Below are positions 36,429-48,950 of a stretch of 64,000 bases of DNA, in pieces (position 1 is the stretch's first letter; each line of letters begins with the position of its first letter). The translations under genes and the position numbers were made by a program. Origin of the DNA: Pezicula radicicola. Taxonomy: Eukaryota > Ascomycota > Leotiomycetes > Helotiales > Dermateaceae. The notes below the pieces were generated by a model. The model had not been told where the DNA came from. It worked only from the letters and a program-made list of their open reading frames with translations, and made no database searches. Location of the stretch: positions 195,295 to 259,294 of the forward strand of contig PDUO01000006.1 of assembly GCA_003008705.1 (NCBI GenBank). The letters are read 5' to 3'.

Positions 36429-37008
36429 GGGTCGGGTGGTTGTTGAATTGCAAAACTACACGAATGGTATTGGAATTGCGGAGTGGTGTTGGAAATTTTT
36501 TGGATGGCTGAGAGAATTGGGTTTGGAAAGTATTTGTAGGCTTGCGAATTGGACGACGGATGCAGTGAAATAATTGCTGTAAAATACTTAAGCGACTTGT
36601 GTTGGCTTCGCTGAGATGGGTTCGAGTCACACATGTGTATGAGGTGGTTTAATCTACACTCATCTCTCTTCAACTTCAAGTTCGAGGATACTTTGCCTCT
36701 CGCTCTGTGCATGCAATTTTCAATATTTAAAGTTAGAAGGAAGTATGTCGGGATTTATTAAGCTCGCTTGTCAGGAGGTACCTAGGTAGTACTCGAAGGT
36801 GGGTTTGTTATGCCATCGTCCTTCTGCATAGTGAAACCGCAGTAAATAAGTCCTCTCTACCAGCATGCATTTCAGTCAATACCAAAGGTGAGAACGTCTG
36901 TCGTTCAATCCCCACAACCAAATATATCCCCAACAATCCCAAACCCATGAAAGGACCATATCAACCCTTTCCCCCAAGTCAACTTCCAAACATACCCAGT
37001 TGAATACC

Positions 37009-37418
37009 CTAGTGTCTCGGCGGTCCCAAATTTTCGAATAACTCCTCCCACCACGCTTTCTGGCGTTCTGGCTCACTACACATCTTAACCCAAGCCAGCT
37101 GTCGTCCAGGCGACATCACATTATCAACACTTATCACATCCCAGCAGTACCCGCAACGAGCGTGTTTGCAGAAACCGCAAAGCTGATGGGTGATTCCATC
37201 CCGTGGCTTCCATTCTTGGTCCCATGTCGGTACGCGTGAAAGATCATTTAGCATTCCATAGCCTTTGTCATCGCAGCACTGTGGAACTGGAGTTAGCTTT
37301 GCGACAACAGGTAGGACCATTAAAGGGGAGCTGTAGATGGTAGACTTACTTTACAACACCACCAGAAAGGTCCATCGGACAGGTCTTCTAGCTCTGTTCT
37401 GCTTTGATACGATCCCAT
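37009..37418 (-). CDS. small Cys-rich zinc-ribbon-like protein (local family member B)
   Basis: Two exons, 37418-37350 and 37278-37009, join phase 0 into 112 residues. The 71-bp intron begins GTAAGT and interrupts the core right after PFWWCCK; the next exon opens with CC. Then comes HQLCGFCKHARCGYCWD, a C-x2-C-K-x3-C-x2-C array. The C-terminal tail is Trp- and charge-rich. It shares the core and array with the 34225 gene and the intron position with the genes at 37715 and 39234. It probably binds zinc; no localisation signal is visible. Paralogy is inferred from motif and intron position, since overall identity is low. Confidence 0.7.
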
Positions 37419-37714
37419 ATCTGCGGTGGTGCGTTTTTTTATGAAATTATGGTAAACTCTGAGGATGAACGATGGGCTTTCTGGACTGTTCATAGGTAAA
37501 TTAAGTTCTGAAAGTGAAGTTGAACATCAGTAGAATGGTGAATTTCTTTTTGGCAGGCTAATCAGTAGCCGAATAGCTTGAAATATTCGCATTTTACTCT
37601 TGACTCTAAAGTGTCAAGGCTTGGAAGATTACTTAACACATAGTATCCTCATGCATTTCCCTCCTACCAGTTCAGAATCCACACCCGCGGTTATCCCCAA
37701 AGAACGGCAAAACA

Positions 37715-38119
37715 CTACTGTGGTGTGCAAGCCCGAGCTACTATTTTATCGTCAAGCTTTCTTCCACAGGTGCCTAGCAGCACTTCTCGAGGCTCCCCAA
37801 GCTTCGAAATCGTTTCAATTGTCCAGTCAGTGCAGTTGTGACAACGGAAATGCGCACCCTGCGGCTTCGGATGTCCTTTACCACATTCAACATTACCACA
37901 ATACTTTGTAGAGTTCTCATCCCACTTTCTCTCTTCTGGGTTCTCAATAGTGATTAGTTCGTTGGTATATCCACACTAGAAACTTATGTTAGCTTGAAGG
38001 AGTAAACGTGCAGAAGGGCGACAAACGTCGCAGCATCGCCAAAACATTATCTCTGGGTCCTTTTTGGCGGTCGTGTTTGCATCATTCCCTTCTTGTGAAG
38101 ACATGATTTTCGAGCTCAT
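37715..38119 (-). CDS. small Cys-rich zinc-ribbon-like protein (local family member A)
   Basis: Two exons, 38119-38027 and 37975-37715, join phase 0 into 117 residues; a second Met at 38104 is an equally good start. The 51-bp intron starts GTTTGT, an unusual donor, and has a clear GCTAAC branch site. It again splits the core: the first exon ends FWRCCD and the next begins CGYTNELI. Downstream are CGNVECGKGH and FRCHNC, giving C-x4-C and C-x2-C pairs plus His. It runs head to tail with the gene at 37009-37418 and 0.3 kb upstream of it, which suggests local duplication. No function is known. Confidence 0.65.
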
Positions 38120-39233
38120 ATTTTTGTTGGTTGATTCGTCTTTGTGGCTGTTGATACTCTGAGTGTTATTGCTGTTCTAGCTGGTGGTGATAATCTGTGA
38201 ATATTGATTTCAGGTTTGATCTCAGTTTGTGTTTTTCCAAGAGGGCCGGTAGACAGAATTCATACCTCGAGTACCGAGCCTTGGATCCATCGTCTGACAG
38301 ACCTCGAATGTGATTGTTGGAAGTAGCGAAAGAACGAAAGTTTTTACTGTCTCAAATCTGCATGACTCAATTGTCTACATTATCCAGGAACTTAGTGAAT
38401 AGACTCGGGTCTTGAGAGCACCTACTGTGAATATTTCTTGACCATAAAAGTAAGTGATTTAATCCAATATTAAACCCTACCGTCCAACAAACACAAACCA
38501 TGCTCCCGTGGCAGATCAGCACACCCACAATAATCTAGTAAGTCTCCCTTTTCTAACAACAAGAACAGCTGACGTGCACAGTAGTATGGTGGTATACTCT
38601 CTCTTGAACATCATAAGACACGCCTGGAGTTAATCCTTTCTGGGAGGTACCGCGTGCTCATTGAGAGTATATTACTATATAACCCTTCTATAGAAAAAAA
38701 AAAACACAGTTCGTCTGGTTTCTCTAGCAGCTGGTTTAGATCCAGTTTGCTAGAGTTTTGCTATTTTTTACCCATTTTTCTAGTTTTTGGAGTTGATGGG
38801 TTTTAGCGAAGGAAGGAAGAGAGGGAATGCGAACGAAGTCAATTCACTGTCAATTCTAAACTTCACCCTCTAAAATGCTGGGGTTGTATGCATTTTGTGA
38901 TAAGGATATCGCATCTTACAGAGTAGATATGACGATATCCAAAATCTGCAAAGAAGTTGTGACTCCTCGCTTATTTCACAACTCCCCTTAATCACTTCGC
39001 ATGATGATCCTACAAAAGCCTCCTATCTCATGATTCAGCATTACACTCTATTTCCCTCTCTGTAAACTTCAGTCGGTATCTAGTCCCAATACCCATAATC
39101 CCAATCCCAATAACCCATCCCTAAATCATTCATCCCCACTCACCCCACCATCATCATCATCCTCACAACACCACCTACAAACAATCCCCCTCAACCAAAA
39201 CCCACACTCTCAACTACATTAAAAATCAACACC
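38120..39233. other. shared upstream region of divergent Cys-rich genes
   Basis: About 1.1 kb between the minus-strand member at 37715 and the plus-strand member at 39234. It is AT-rich with a poly-A run near 38695, then C-rich close to the plus-strand start. It likely contains both promoters; no coding frame is visible. Confidence 0.5.
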
Positions 39234-39851
39234 ATGTCCCCACGAAACCAAGAACAAGCTTCCTCAGAGGAAGAGATGCACCAACGTAAGTAAAGCAAAC
39301 CATTCATCATGAAAACAAACAGATAGAACGAAGCTCATCTTCATCGCTCAGTCAAAGACTCACCTGAAAAGACATCTTCATGCTCGAATCCTTACAACCT
39401 AACCCTAAAACCCTTCTGGTGGTGCTGTGCAGTACGTTTTCTCTCCTTATCCCCATCCCCACCCTCATCCTCATCTTCACCCCTACCCACATTCTCATAC
39501 TCCCCACCAACCCTCATCAACCCCAGCTCCCATCCCCTCCTTACTCCCCAGAAAACCAACCCGAAAATCCCAGACTAATGCCTCACAAAAACAAAGTGTT
39601 CTAGTTTCCAAGACCTAACCCAATCTCGAACCTGGACATTCTATTCAGTAGACGTCTGCAAATCATCATCCAATCCCAAGAAACCCAAAAACAAAAAAGA
39701 GATTTGTGGACATAAATGCTGTGCCGAGTGTTGGGATGTAGATTTAGTTTATAATCCTAAGACTGAGGCCTTGGAGGTTAGTGAGTGGAAGGGACCTTGT
39801 GGTCGGGAGAGGGGATTCCTGGTTAGGGAGTGGATGGTTCCCATGAGATGA
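39234..39851 (+). CDS. small Cys-rich zinc-ribbon-like protein (local family member C)
   Basis: Three exons, 39234-39285, 39352-39431 and 39597-39851, join in frame into 128 residues. The second exon ends PFWWCCA and the third begins with Cys, so a phase-0 intron sits at the same place in the W-x-C-C|C core as in the two minus-strand members. The acceptor of the third exon (CAAAG) is less usual; I chose it because it restores both frame and core. The third exon carries ICGHKCCAECWDV, which resembles the CGYCWDV of the 37009 gene. The C-terminal half is charged. It is divergently oriented from the other two intron-containing members. Confidence 0.6.
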
Positions 39852-40379
39852 GGTGAATGGAGGGAGGGTTTATGTGGAAGGATAGTGGGGAGAGTTGGGG
39901 AGGCGTTGATGGGATGAGTTTGGGGTGGTTGTGGTGTTTTTGAGCGGTTTGATTTTTAGGAACCTGTGTATAGCTGAGTCCTAAATAGCAGTGGCATTCA
40001 GAAAGGACAGAAAAAGGATTTGACGTCTTAAGCAGAGCGTGTATTTCTATTTAAAAAATTTAACTCACGGGTGATAGCTTCATGAGTTCTTTCCACCTTT
40101 TTCCCATTGGAGCCATGATTTAAAAACGACTATTAATTGATTACTAATACGGTAGAGTGTTTTATTGAATGATTATAGGTAAATTATGTCTATCGAGCAG
40201 AAAATATCTTTTGATACAATACAGGTATATCAATGAGTGAAAAAAAGAATAAGTAATCACGTCTATATATATCTCCTTACTCCCGCTTGCAAAATATAGT
40301 CACCCTAATTACCATTCATACAACTCAAGCTAACAAGCAAAAGGAATAATGCTTCATAAATCTGTCGTTAGTCATTATC

Positions 40380-43300
40380 TTAGTTCCTGAACCTCATCTT
40401 GCTAGAAGAACCGCTCCTAGAATTGTTCAACGCTTTCTGTACATCAAAGTAGTACAGCGTCAATGTGTTCCTAGCCCCACAATATTCTGAATTATTACCC
40501 GAACAAGTTTCATTACAGTGTCCTCCCTTAGGCGAATCGGTCAAGTTAGTTTGACCGTTAAGAATAGCGTTTCCACACCAACATTCTCGGCCATATTCAA
40601 CACCGGCGTAAGCGTATTGCCAACACTCGCCAAGACACTTCTCTATTGTCATATTGTTGGAAGTTTCTACGAGTTTTGAAAGGGCACGTGGTTCTGGGTT
40701 ATCCGTTGTGCAATTGTAGTAGGTGAAGTTTACATTGCCCTGGGAGATCACAGGTGGGCCGGTATATGCTGCAGCGGCCGAAGAGGTGCTAGAAGTAAAT
40801 TTGGTAGAGCTTGACTTGATAGAGCTTGATGAGCCGGAGCTAGAGGACCTGGAGCTGGAACTTGACTTCGTAGAGATTGATGTGATTGAGCTTGTCTTAG
40901 TAGAACTGGAGGAGCTAGACCTAGAACTTGACTTCGTAGAGATTGATGTAATAGAGCTTGTCTTAGTAGAACTGGAGGAGCTNCTTAGTAGAACTGGAGG
41001 AGCTAGACCTAGAACTTGACTTCGTAGAGATTGATGTAATAGAGCTTGTCTTAGTAGAACTGGAGGAGCTAGACCTGGAACTTGACTTCGTAGAGATTGA
41101 TGTGATAGAGCTTGTTTTGGTAGAACTGGAAGAGCTCGACCTAGAACTTGACTTCGTAGAGATTGACGTAATGGAGCTTGTTTTAGTAGAACTGGAGGAG
41201 CTCAACCTAGAACTTGACTTCGTAGAGATTGATGTGATAGAGCTTGTTTTAGTAGAACTAGAGGAGCTCGACCTGGAACTTGACTTTGTAGAGATTGACG
41301 TAATAGAGCTTGTCTTAGCAGAACTGGAGGAGCTAGACTTGGAACTTGACTTCGTAGAGATTGATGTGGTAGAGCTGGAACTTGACTTGGCAGAGCTTGA
41401 AGAGATGAGGCTTGATGCGGTTAACGAGCCGGAAGTTGAGGAGCTAGTTCTTGACGAGATAGAGCTTGAAGATGATATTGAACTTGCTGATTTTGGTACA
41501 GTTGAAGAGGGAGTTGAGCTGCTGAATGACGATGAGGCCTGACTTGAAGAAGCCTGAATCGACGAGATTTGTGTTGATGAGCTAGAACTTGAGGAGCTCG
41601 AGTTAGAACTGGGGACAAGCGTGGCTGTTAGATTGTTGCTAAACTTGTAAACACTCAAACGACCGCGTTGTCCACAATATTCTGATATGTTGCCTTTACA
41701 GACCATGTTGCAGTCAGTAGGAGGTGCAATGACAGATCCAGCAGCGAAACTGTTACCACAGTAGCATTCCCTCGCATATTCAGCTCCGAAGTACGAGAAT
41801 CCGCCTACAGTGCAGTTACTTGCGCAGCTCTCGAGAGTCATGGAATCATAGGCAAAAGTAGCTCCTGTCAACGCTCGTGAATTGGTAGCTTCTGTCATAC
41901 ATTGGTAGAAGCTCCAGGACCCTCCGATGGTGGCTGGTTGTATAGGCCCTGCGTTCGCGGGAGTTGAAGTTGAGACAGGTGCCACAACTCTTATGGCGGA
42001 GTATAACTCGAGTCTTACACTGGCTATTCTTGGTGTCAGTATTACCATCCTCAAGGAAATTGTGAGAGTATGAAAAGTTGACTTAGGAGTGAGCACAGGC
42101 CTGTCGTTAAGAGTAGAGGCTTGGCACAGTTCCGGCAAAGTCAGAGATCGGGAGAGCGTAGACAAATTTCACGAACCTCCACAATATTCAAGGCTATTTC
42201 CAGGACACAAAAAGTTGCAGTCAGCTTGGTTAGTAGCCTTGACACTCCCTGCGCTTAGTGTGTTACCGCAATAGCACTCTCGTCCATATTCAACACCAAA
42301 CATAGCATACCCTTGGCAGAATGCAGCACAAGATTCGAGTGTCATATCATTAGCAGCATAGGTGCTAGAGGCAAGAGCATGACCAGTAGTCGCTTCGGTC
42401 CAACAACCTGTAAAATTCCAAGTTCCGCTTACAATTTGCTTTATCGCTGGACCTGACTGAGAAGGACTTGCAGAGGATTGTGATGTAATTGACGAGGAAG
42501 ATGAAACCGATGAACCAGTGCCTGGACTTGTGGCGGGTGCACTCGACGAACTCGATGAACTTGATGAACTCTTCTGAGATGTTAAACTAGTCGAAGTGGC
42601 TGAAGCTCCTATGGCTGAATAAAGCTCTAGACGCACGCTAGCACCACAATACTCAAGCTTGTTTCCAGGACACAATAAATTACATTCGGCCTGGTTAGTA
42701 GCCTTGACACTGCCTGCATTCAGGGAATTACCACAGTAACACTCACGGCCGTACTCAACGCCAAACATAGTATATGCTGCACAGAAAGTGGCACAAGACT
42801 GATTGAAGAAAACTGATTAGCAAAATACGAAGGATTTTGGTAAAGAAATACGGTGACACAAACTAACCTCAAGTGTCATAGTGTCTGCAGAGTAGGTCTT
42901 GGAAGAAAGCGCGCGACCCGTTGTGGCCTCGGTGTAGCAACCAATGTAGCCCCAGTTGGAGTTAACGATCGGTTTGATAGCTGGGCCTGTTTGGGTGGCG
43001 GCGGAAGAAGATGTAGTGCTAGTCCCTGTCCCAATCTGAGCCGACGTCGAAGGCGAAGAGGTTGCTGAAAAGGTTCCGTTGAGCTGATACATGTTGAGGC
43101 GCTGACCTGTACGTTCTCCAAATTAGTACTACTTCTTCCTGATGGGCGCGAACGATTAAAACATACCAGCGCCGCAATATTCTGTTGTATTTCCGGAACA
43201 AGTCATGCTACAGGCAGTGGAGGCTGTTGGACTAGAAGTAGCTGCTAGTGTGTTACCACACCAACACTCGCCACCATACTCAAGACCCGCATAAGTTGTT

Positions 43301-46300
43301 CCACCACAAGCTGCCAGGCAGTTCGCAACCGTCTTAGGGGAGTAAGTGACTTGGTTTGCGAGTGCTCTTCCAGTAGTAGCCTCGGTATAGCAGCCTTTGC
43401 TTACGTATCCAAGCACGCCTGGGTTAACATATGGGCCACCAGGAGCAACGGTTGGTGCAGAACCGCTAGTAGAAGTCGAGGTCCCGGATAGAACAATTGA
43501 TGCTGAACTATTGACCGCGAACAATGATATGTAAAAGCCGCCAGCTCCAGAACCAACCCCATTGCCTCCGCAGATTTCGTTGATATTTCCTGAGCATGGA
43601 TAGTTACAGTTTCCTCCATCTACCTGCAGTGTTGGAATTGTGGGACCACCCCAACATTCGCTGTTATATTGAGTTCCACAGTATGTGAAACCAGCATTTG
43701 CGCAAGCCGCAATGCACATCTCGTTTATATTGGTGGCTCGACTATAGAGCTGAGTCTTGAGTTGACGCCCTGGGTTATTCTCCTTAAAGCAGCCTACGTA
43801 TCTGTATGCTCCTTGTGGTTGAAGAGGTTGGTTATTCCAAGTCCCTGGGCTTGTCAAAAGCGGAGGTGCCTGCTCAGCGATAGCACCACAAGCAAATTGG
43901 ATGAATTGTTTGCCGAAGGTGGGATCATCCAGGTTCATTGTCCACTGTGCACTACCGACATAAGGATCGGTATTGATCTGAGTCTTTGGCACAGAACAAT
44001 ATAGAGTTGCAGTAGCGTTCTGGCCGGGGGCAAGAAGAGTGCCCTCCGCTAGGTCAACCTGATTGTTCGCTCCAATGATGCCCGCAACACCAAATGGCGG
44101 CTTGGAAACAGTCAATGAAAGACTTGCACTATTGGTTGTCGCGTTGTTTGTCAACCGCATCTTCAGTGACCTTGTAGTGTTCTCAGTAACATTTCCGAAA
44201 GTGAAGTTTGTACCAGACTTGTATCTAACCCATCCTGTGCCATCTGGTGTCTGGAACTCAAGAACTGCCGAAGGAGCACTACCTGATGTTCCGACCACAT
44301 CGAAGATTTTGGTACCACCGTTAGAGACAACCTGAGCGTAGGCTGGGAAATTACCGTTCGTTGCTGGGTTAAAATTGATGGTAACAGTGATGACAGTATT
44401 TGCCGGGATTACGGAAGGTACACCAATGAATGTGAATGGTCCCACTTTAGGTCCAGATGCAGAAGCAGTGTCCGCTCCATATGGTCCAGTCTCACTTTTA
44501 TTGGAGTAACTGATGGACGATATTGTGAGGTCTGAGTTTCCATTATTCATGAAGAGGACTGTTTGGTTGACGCCTTCTATGTTCTGACCAGTGATGACAC
44601 CTTGGAACGCAACTGTCACCGGGCTAATAGCTAGCAGCGCTGCTACACTTTGACCATTACCTCGCAAAGTTATTGGCGTAGACGTACTGTATCCTGCCAC
44701 GCCGTTCGTGGTGTTGACCAGAATATCGGATGACAGGGGTCCGACAGCTTTAGGATTGAAGAGGACGCTCAAGCTGAAAGTACTTCCAGCTATCACAGTA
44801 AGGGGAAGCGTTGGTTTGCCAGTGATGTTGAAGTTTGGATCGCCGTTCAAAACGAGACCAGTGACTGTGGCCGCAATATTTGCTTTGCATGTTATACTGA
44901 CTGGTGCAGTTGCGTTATTCAAATTGGCTTTTCCAAAGTTTACTGGTCCTGTGCAGTTGATTGGAAGGTTTACTGGAGATCCGAAACCATAAAAGAATCC
45001 TAACGTAGTTCCCATATAAACACGACCATCGCCAAATACGGGCCGTGTAAACTTCGTTGTACCGGGAACATTGAATGATTTTATCATGGTCAAGAGACCA
45101 TTTTGTGGAACAGCATTGTAAATTCGAAGGTTAGATCCTTGAACATCACTAGTCCAGAGAAGACCTGTTCCAGCTTGGTCATTAAGTGATGTTGTCGTTC
45201 CATGTCCGACTCCAAGGACATAAGCGTTGTTTGCCGGGCTGTCTGCAACTTTAGCAAATGAAGGAACACCGTTTGAACAAGTGAACTTAAAAACGTGTGT
45301 CGGATACTGGATAACGTTGATATAGATGTAGCCGCCTTCAAGAGGATAGACACCCGCGCCAGCATAAACCGAATTCTCGTTCTGGTACACCTGAATAACA
45401 TCGTCCAACTTGTTTGGCCCATTTTGGTAGCCTCCCAGATCGTCCATATTAAGCCAGTACGTCTTCCCACTTTTCCCAGTGATGACACCAATCCGTTTGT
45501 AGTCGCCGCAGGAAAATTGACTAGGCAGCAGCTCAAGTGGAGTCGTACCCAGATCTCGGTCCGCACCATCTAGCTGAGTCTTTTCCCAGGGCATGAAGAA
45601 ATCAACTATCGTTAGACTACCGTCAGAGTTGATGGTCATGTGTACAGCTGCTTCTTCCAAAGATGTAGGTGGGTTGCGTCCGTTAACAGGGATGGTGCTG
45701 AGCTGAGAAGCGAAGCCGTTGCCAGTAGCAAACCACAGAGATCCTGCATCGTCGGATGTAATGCCTCCTCCACTCATCCAAACACCACCTCCCGGCGTTG
45801 TGTTAGGAACACCCGCTCCTTCTGTGGCAAGTCTTTCAACATTAACACCGGTGGTCTTGTCCCAGCCCATAATCCATCCAGTGAAGTTGTACTGGACACA
45901 GTGAGAAGCAAACCCGGCATATATGTACTGTCCTGAGTGCAACAGAGCAGGACGCTGATGATGAATGCCTCCATTAAAGCTTCGAATTGGGTTGTTTCTA
46001 GCGACAGTGCCCTCGAGATTAACCGGGAAGTTTGGTTGCTCATTAAAACTGTTGACGTTGATGGCATGTAAGTAGTAACGACCATTTGGCTTTCCCTGAG
46101 CTCCATTTCCTCCGGTTTGGTCGAGGTATGTCTTTGCCGTCAAGTACCACGTATCAGTGTCAGGATCAATAACTCCGGTCGCCGTAATACCAATAAGAGG
46201 ATTACTAGAGGGCTGTCAATATCGGATTGACTCTGAATGTGAGTCAAAACCTACATATCAACGCAGCCATTAAGATCGGCTGTCAAAAAAGGAATGTGGA

Positions 46301-46781
46301 GGTTTCGAGAAAGAACAATGGCGCCAGTCTTGGCATTTAACTTGTAGATGTTGTTCTGGGTTGTAGCGACAAAGACATATTGGATGCCATCGGACGGGGT
46401 CGTGTAAACTAGTGGTTGTGAGAAGACTTGCTCATTGGCACCATTGTATAATCCTGGCAAAAGTGTCTTGAAGATTTGTCCGAATTGGGAGGATCCAACA
46501 ATGAAAGGATCCATATTATGATTACTATAGAATTTAGCTTGTTACTATATACATCGGAATCTGTAACGTACGTCTGGTAGCCTGTGCGGCTGTTGTCACC
46601 TCCCCACGTGATGGCTAGAAGAGGAATGTCAGGAAAGCAGAAGATATGAAAAGGTGCAGCTACTGGTAAACTTACTATCAGTCGCCCCGAGAGACCGAAC
46701 ATTGATCACAAAAAAAGTCAAAATGGAAGTAAGAAGGACCAATGGGGCAGTCATCGTGCCCTGTGATCTGGTCGAGACCAT
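40380..46781 (-). CDS. secreted giant: beta-propeller, Ig-like region, six WSC domains
   Basis: Seven exons, 46781-46676, 46614-46572, 46524-46255, 46204-43167, 43106-42868, 42798-42177 and 42023-40380, give about 1,985 residues. Signal peptide at residues 10-30 (TAPLVLLTSILTFFVI). Residues about 37-550 look like a quinoprotein-type beta-propeller (VFVATTQNNIYKLNAKTG, SLWFATGNGF, YWLNMDDLGGY). Residues 555-915 look like ASPM/SPD-2/Hydin-type Ig repeats. Six WSC carbohydrate-binding modules follow, each with G-R-A-L, C..C, YGRECYCGN-like and EYCG marks. Between WSC 5 and 6 lies a long Ser-rich, probably O-glycosylated linker built of 22-residue repeats. There is no GPI signal or terminal membrane helix. 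Likely role: binding wall or plant polysaccharide. One N at 40983 breaks the frame in the repeat; this looks like an assembly artefact, not a mutation. Confidence 0.88.
40850..41360 (-). repeat. 66-bp coding tandem repeat (Ser-rich linker)
   Basis: About seven or eight copies of a 66-bp unit coding for 22 residues of the type STKTSSITSISTKSSSR plus a Ser run. Copies are nearly identical, so unequal crossing-over probably changes the copy number. On the other strand the repeat gives long acidic Glu/Leu frames, which are shadows. Confidence 0.92.
40983..40983. other. single N inside the tandem repeat
   Basis: An undetermined base at a point where the repeat text restarts (CTNCTTAGTAG). The frame before and after differs, and the last exon is not a whole number of codons in length. 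A collapsed or mis-joined repeat is the simplest explanation. Confidence 0.9.
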
Positions 46782-46872
46782 AGTAGAAGAAGTGTAAAAG
46801 GAGCGTGGCGCAGAGTGAGTGATGCGAATGTAGTGACGGTGACGATGAAGTACGTTTGCAGTAGTTAACCTC

Positions 46873-46880
46873 TATATATC
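46873..46880 (-). promoter_or_regulatory. candidate TATA box of the WSC giant
   Basis: On the minus strand this reads ATATATAG, about 95 bp upstream of the start at 46781. Distance is reasonable for a fungal promoter. There is no independent support. Confidence 0.3.
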
Positions 46881-48536
46881 AAGTCCGACAACAGGAAGCA
46901 TCCATGATAGGAAGACTTTGACAATTGGCGCCAACCGTGTAGCTCACAGCCCGTCGAGTGGGAGCTTCGGAGAGATGATAGATCTCGCAGTAAAAATTAG
47001 GTTACCAAGGATCAGGCAGTTTGTGAGGACTGGACTGATGAGGCCATTTGAGAATATCTAGAAGGCTAGAACTCCATGTTGAGAAAAATGACAGGGATGT
47101 TGGTGTCCAAGCCCAATGCGGACTCTTGTGGCTGACTTCTGACCACTTGATGCCGCCATTACGAAGTGATGAGCTCTACATCGACTTTAGCCTGTGCCAT
47201 GAGATGACATTAGGAAAGCAGAGAACTCTTAGTCCCAGGAACATTAAATGGTAGAACGAAAGAGCACGAAGCATTTCCGCCACGATTACTTTGCGCCTCT
47301 GCACTTCCTCTCTTGGGTATCTTCGGCTGCAAGCCATCTCCTCATCTAGCATAGCCAGACGTTGCTTTTTCTAGAAATCCTCCGGGAAGTGTAGAATGAT
47401 CGGATCTTCCCGACGTTTCATATTTCTATAGACATTTTGGCATTACCAGATATCTCGCCGCCAACAAAACTAGAAGCACTGGTTGCTAGATGATACCCAC
47501 ATTGGAAATCTGCAAATGCAAGATGCTGTTTCTGCAATTCTGCACTTTGCACCACCTTTCTGTGCCTTTGCGGCTCAGACCAAGTAGTACTAAGAACTAA
47601 TACACAGGCTCCTTGCAGATACGACGAAGAAATTAGCACTGCACTTTGGATGGTTTCGAAACACCCAAGCACGTGTCCTGCAGTTACATATTGTATTTTC
47701 CTGGGAAAATAAACCAATGCAGAAGGTCTAAAAAGTCGTTAGTAGTAAATGGGTGGGGAGAAGGGAAAAGAGGCGTTGGCCAATAATAGTTGTATCTTGC
47801 GAGTTGTTTGCTGCGTGGTCGGCCAGCAAATTGATTCATCCCGTCAGTTGTCAAGTACTTCTAATGAGCCAGCATCCCTTGATTTTCATTCTTGTTGGAA
47901 AATTGAAGACAAATATCAAATCAAACAAAGCATATATACGCCCATGATGCTGCCAAGTCGGGGACAGCGACGCCAGTCGGTATTGCGCAACGTACAGATT
48001 TTTTGTGGCGTTGTTTTTGAGGGATTTGCGATTTGATGCTCAGGGTTCTTTGCTTTCCCCAGAAAGCTTAATTTTCGCCTTTTGTCAATGGTAAGTAGCC
48101 ACAGTGACAACGTTCCTGGTTAATGTTGTCCTTGTAGCCAGCCTATGACTAGCCGAACTGAGAAGCTGGTACTCCATCCCTTGGTAACCTCGGCATCCTC
48201 CCTTCGTCATCATATTTGCCACATTTAAGGGGTCGCTAAAACGTATCAGGTCCTTGAGAAATGTTTTCTTCTGCATGCTGTGGCTACCGCTGAAGCTATT
48301 TTAGCTAAGGGGCAGTTATATTGTGGTGCCGAATGTGAAGTTCCCTTGCTTCAGGAAGTGGCTTTTGATAGTAAAGATATTTTCCAGTGCTGGTGTTCAA
48401 ACATGTCACTTTCCGACACCACGGCGGTTTGCATTACGCGTACATGTCTTTCTGTATATCCCCCCCTTGCTTTTCTTTGAATAAAATAGAGTGTTTGTTG
48501 CGGCCAGGCCGGGTTTGATGCCCAAAAATACAACCT

Positions 48537-48950
48537 TCAGTTATTTATGCTGGTTCGAGAACTCAAGCTCGGCAGCCTAGAATATGGATGGAGATGGTCT
48601 GGCTGTCGATTCTTGGGTTGGTCGAACGCTGTCCACCCGATGCCGGTGATTGACTGAGTAGGTTGTAGCTTTGCGTAAACGCGCGCAACCTGATGCTCGA
48701 CTAGAATGTTTGTAATCGTGGCCGTGTGCCAGTTGTAACAATTACTTGTCGTGCGAGAGCTAAAGGGGACTGTCGGTCCCAAGGATCTGCGAATCGTAGG
48801 AACCTGATCAAGCCGAGGTCGAAGGTTTGAAATGGTTGTCAAGGGTAGTTCCCGAAGTCTTCGCACAGAATCATAGTATCTGTCTTTCGAGATTGACGTC
48901 GGATGTTGATGCCGGCGTTGAGATTGATAAAGAACCCGGGAGGTGTTCAT
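48537..48950 (-). CDS. hypothetical protein, uncertain
   Basis: A 137-codon frame starting MNTSRVLYQS, rich in Arg, Thr, Ser and His, with a segment (NCYNWHTATITNILVEHQVARVYAKLQ) that looks structured. I see no known domain, signal peptide or introns. It stands alone next to the AT-rich block. It may be a short fungal orphan or a chance frame. Confidence 0.25.
   Translation of the reverse strand: MNTSRVLYQSQRRHQHPTSISKDRYYDSVRRLRELPLTTISNLRPRLDQVPTIRRSLGPTVPFSSRTTSNCYNWHTATITNILVEHQVARVYAKLQPTQSITGIGWTAFDQPKNRQPDHLHPYSRLPSLSSRTSINN

Noticed and set aside
36600..36640. GGTTCGAGTC-like T-loop suggesting a tRNA
   Set aside because: The flanking bases do not form a T stem and no acceptor or anticodon arm can be folded around it.
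40723..41542. Long acidic Glu/Leu frames on the plus strand
   Set aside because: They are exact antisense shadows of the Ser-rich 66-bp repeat of the WSC gene.
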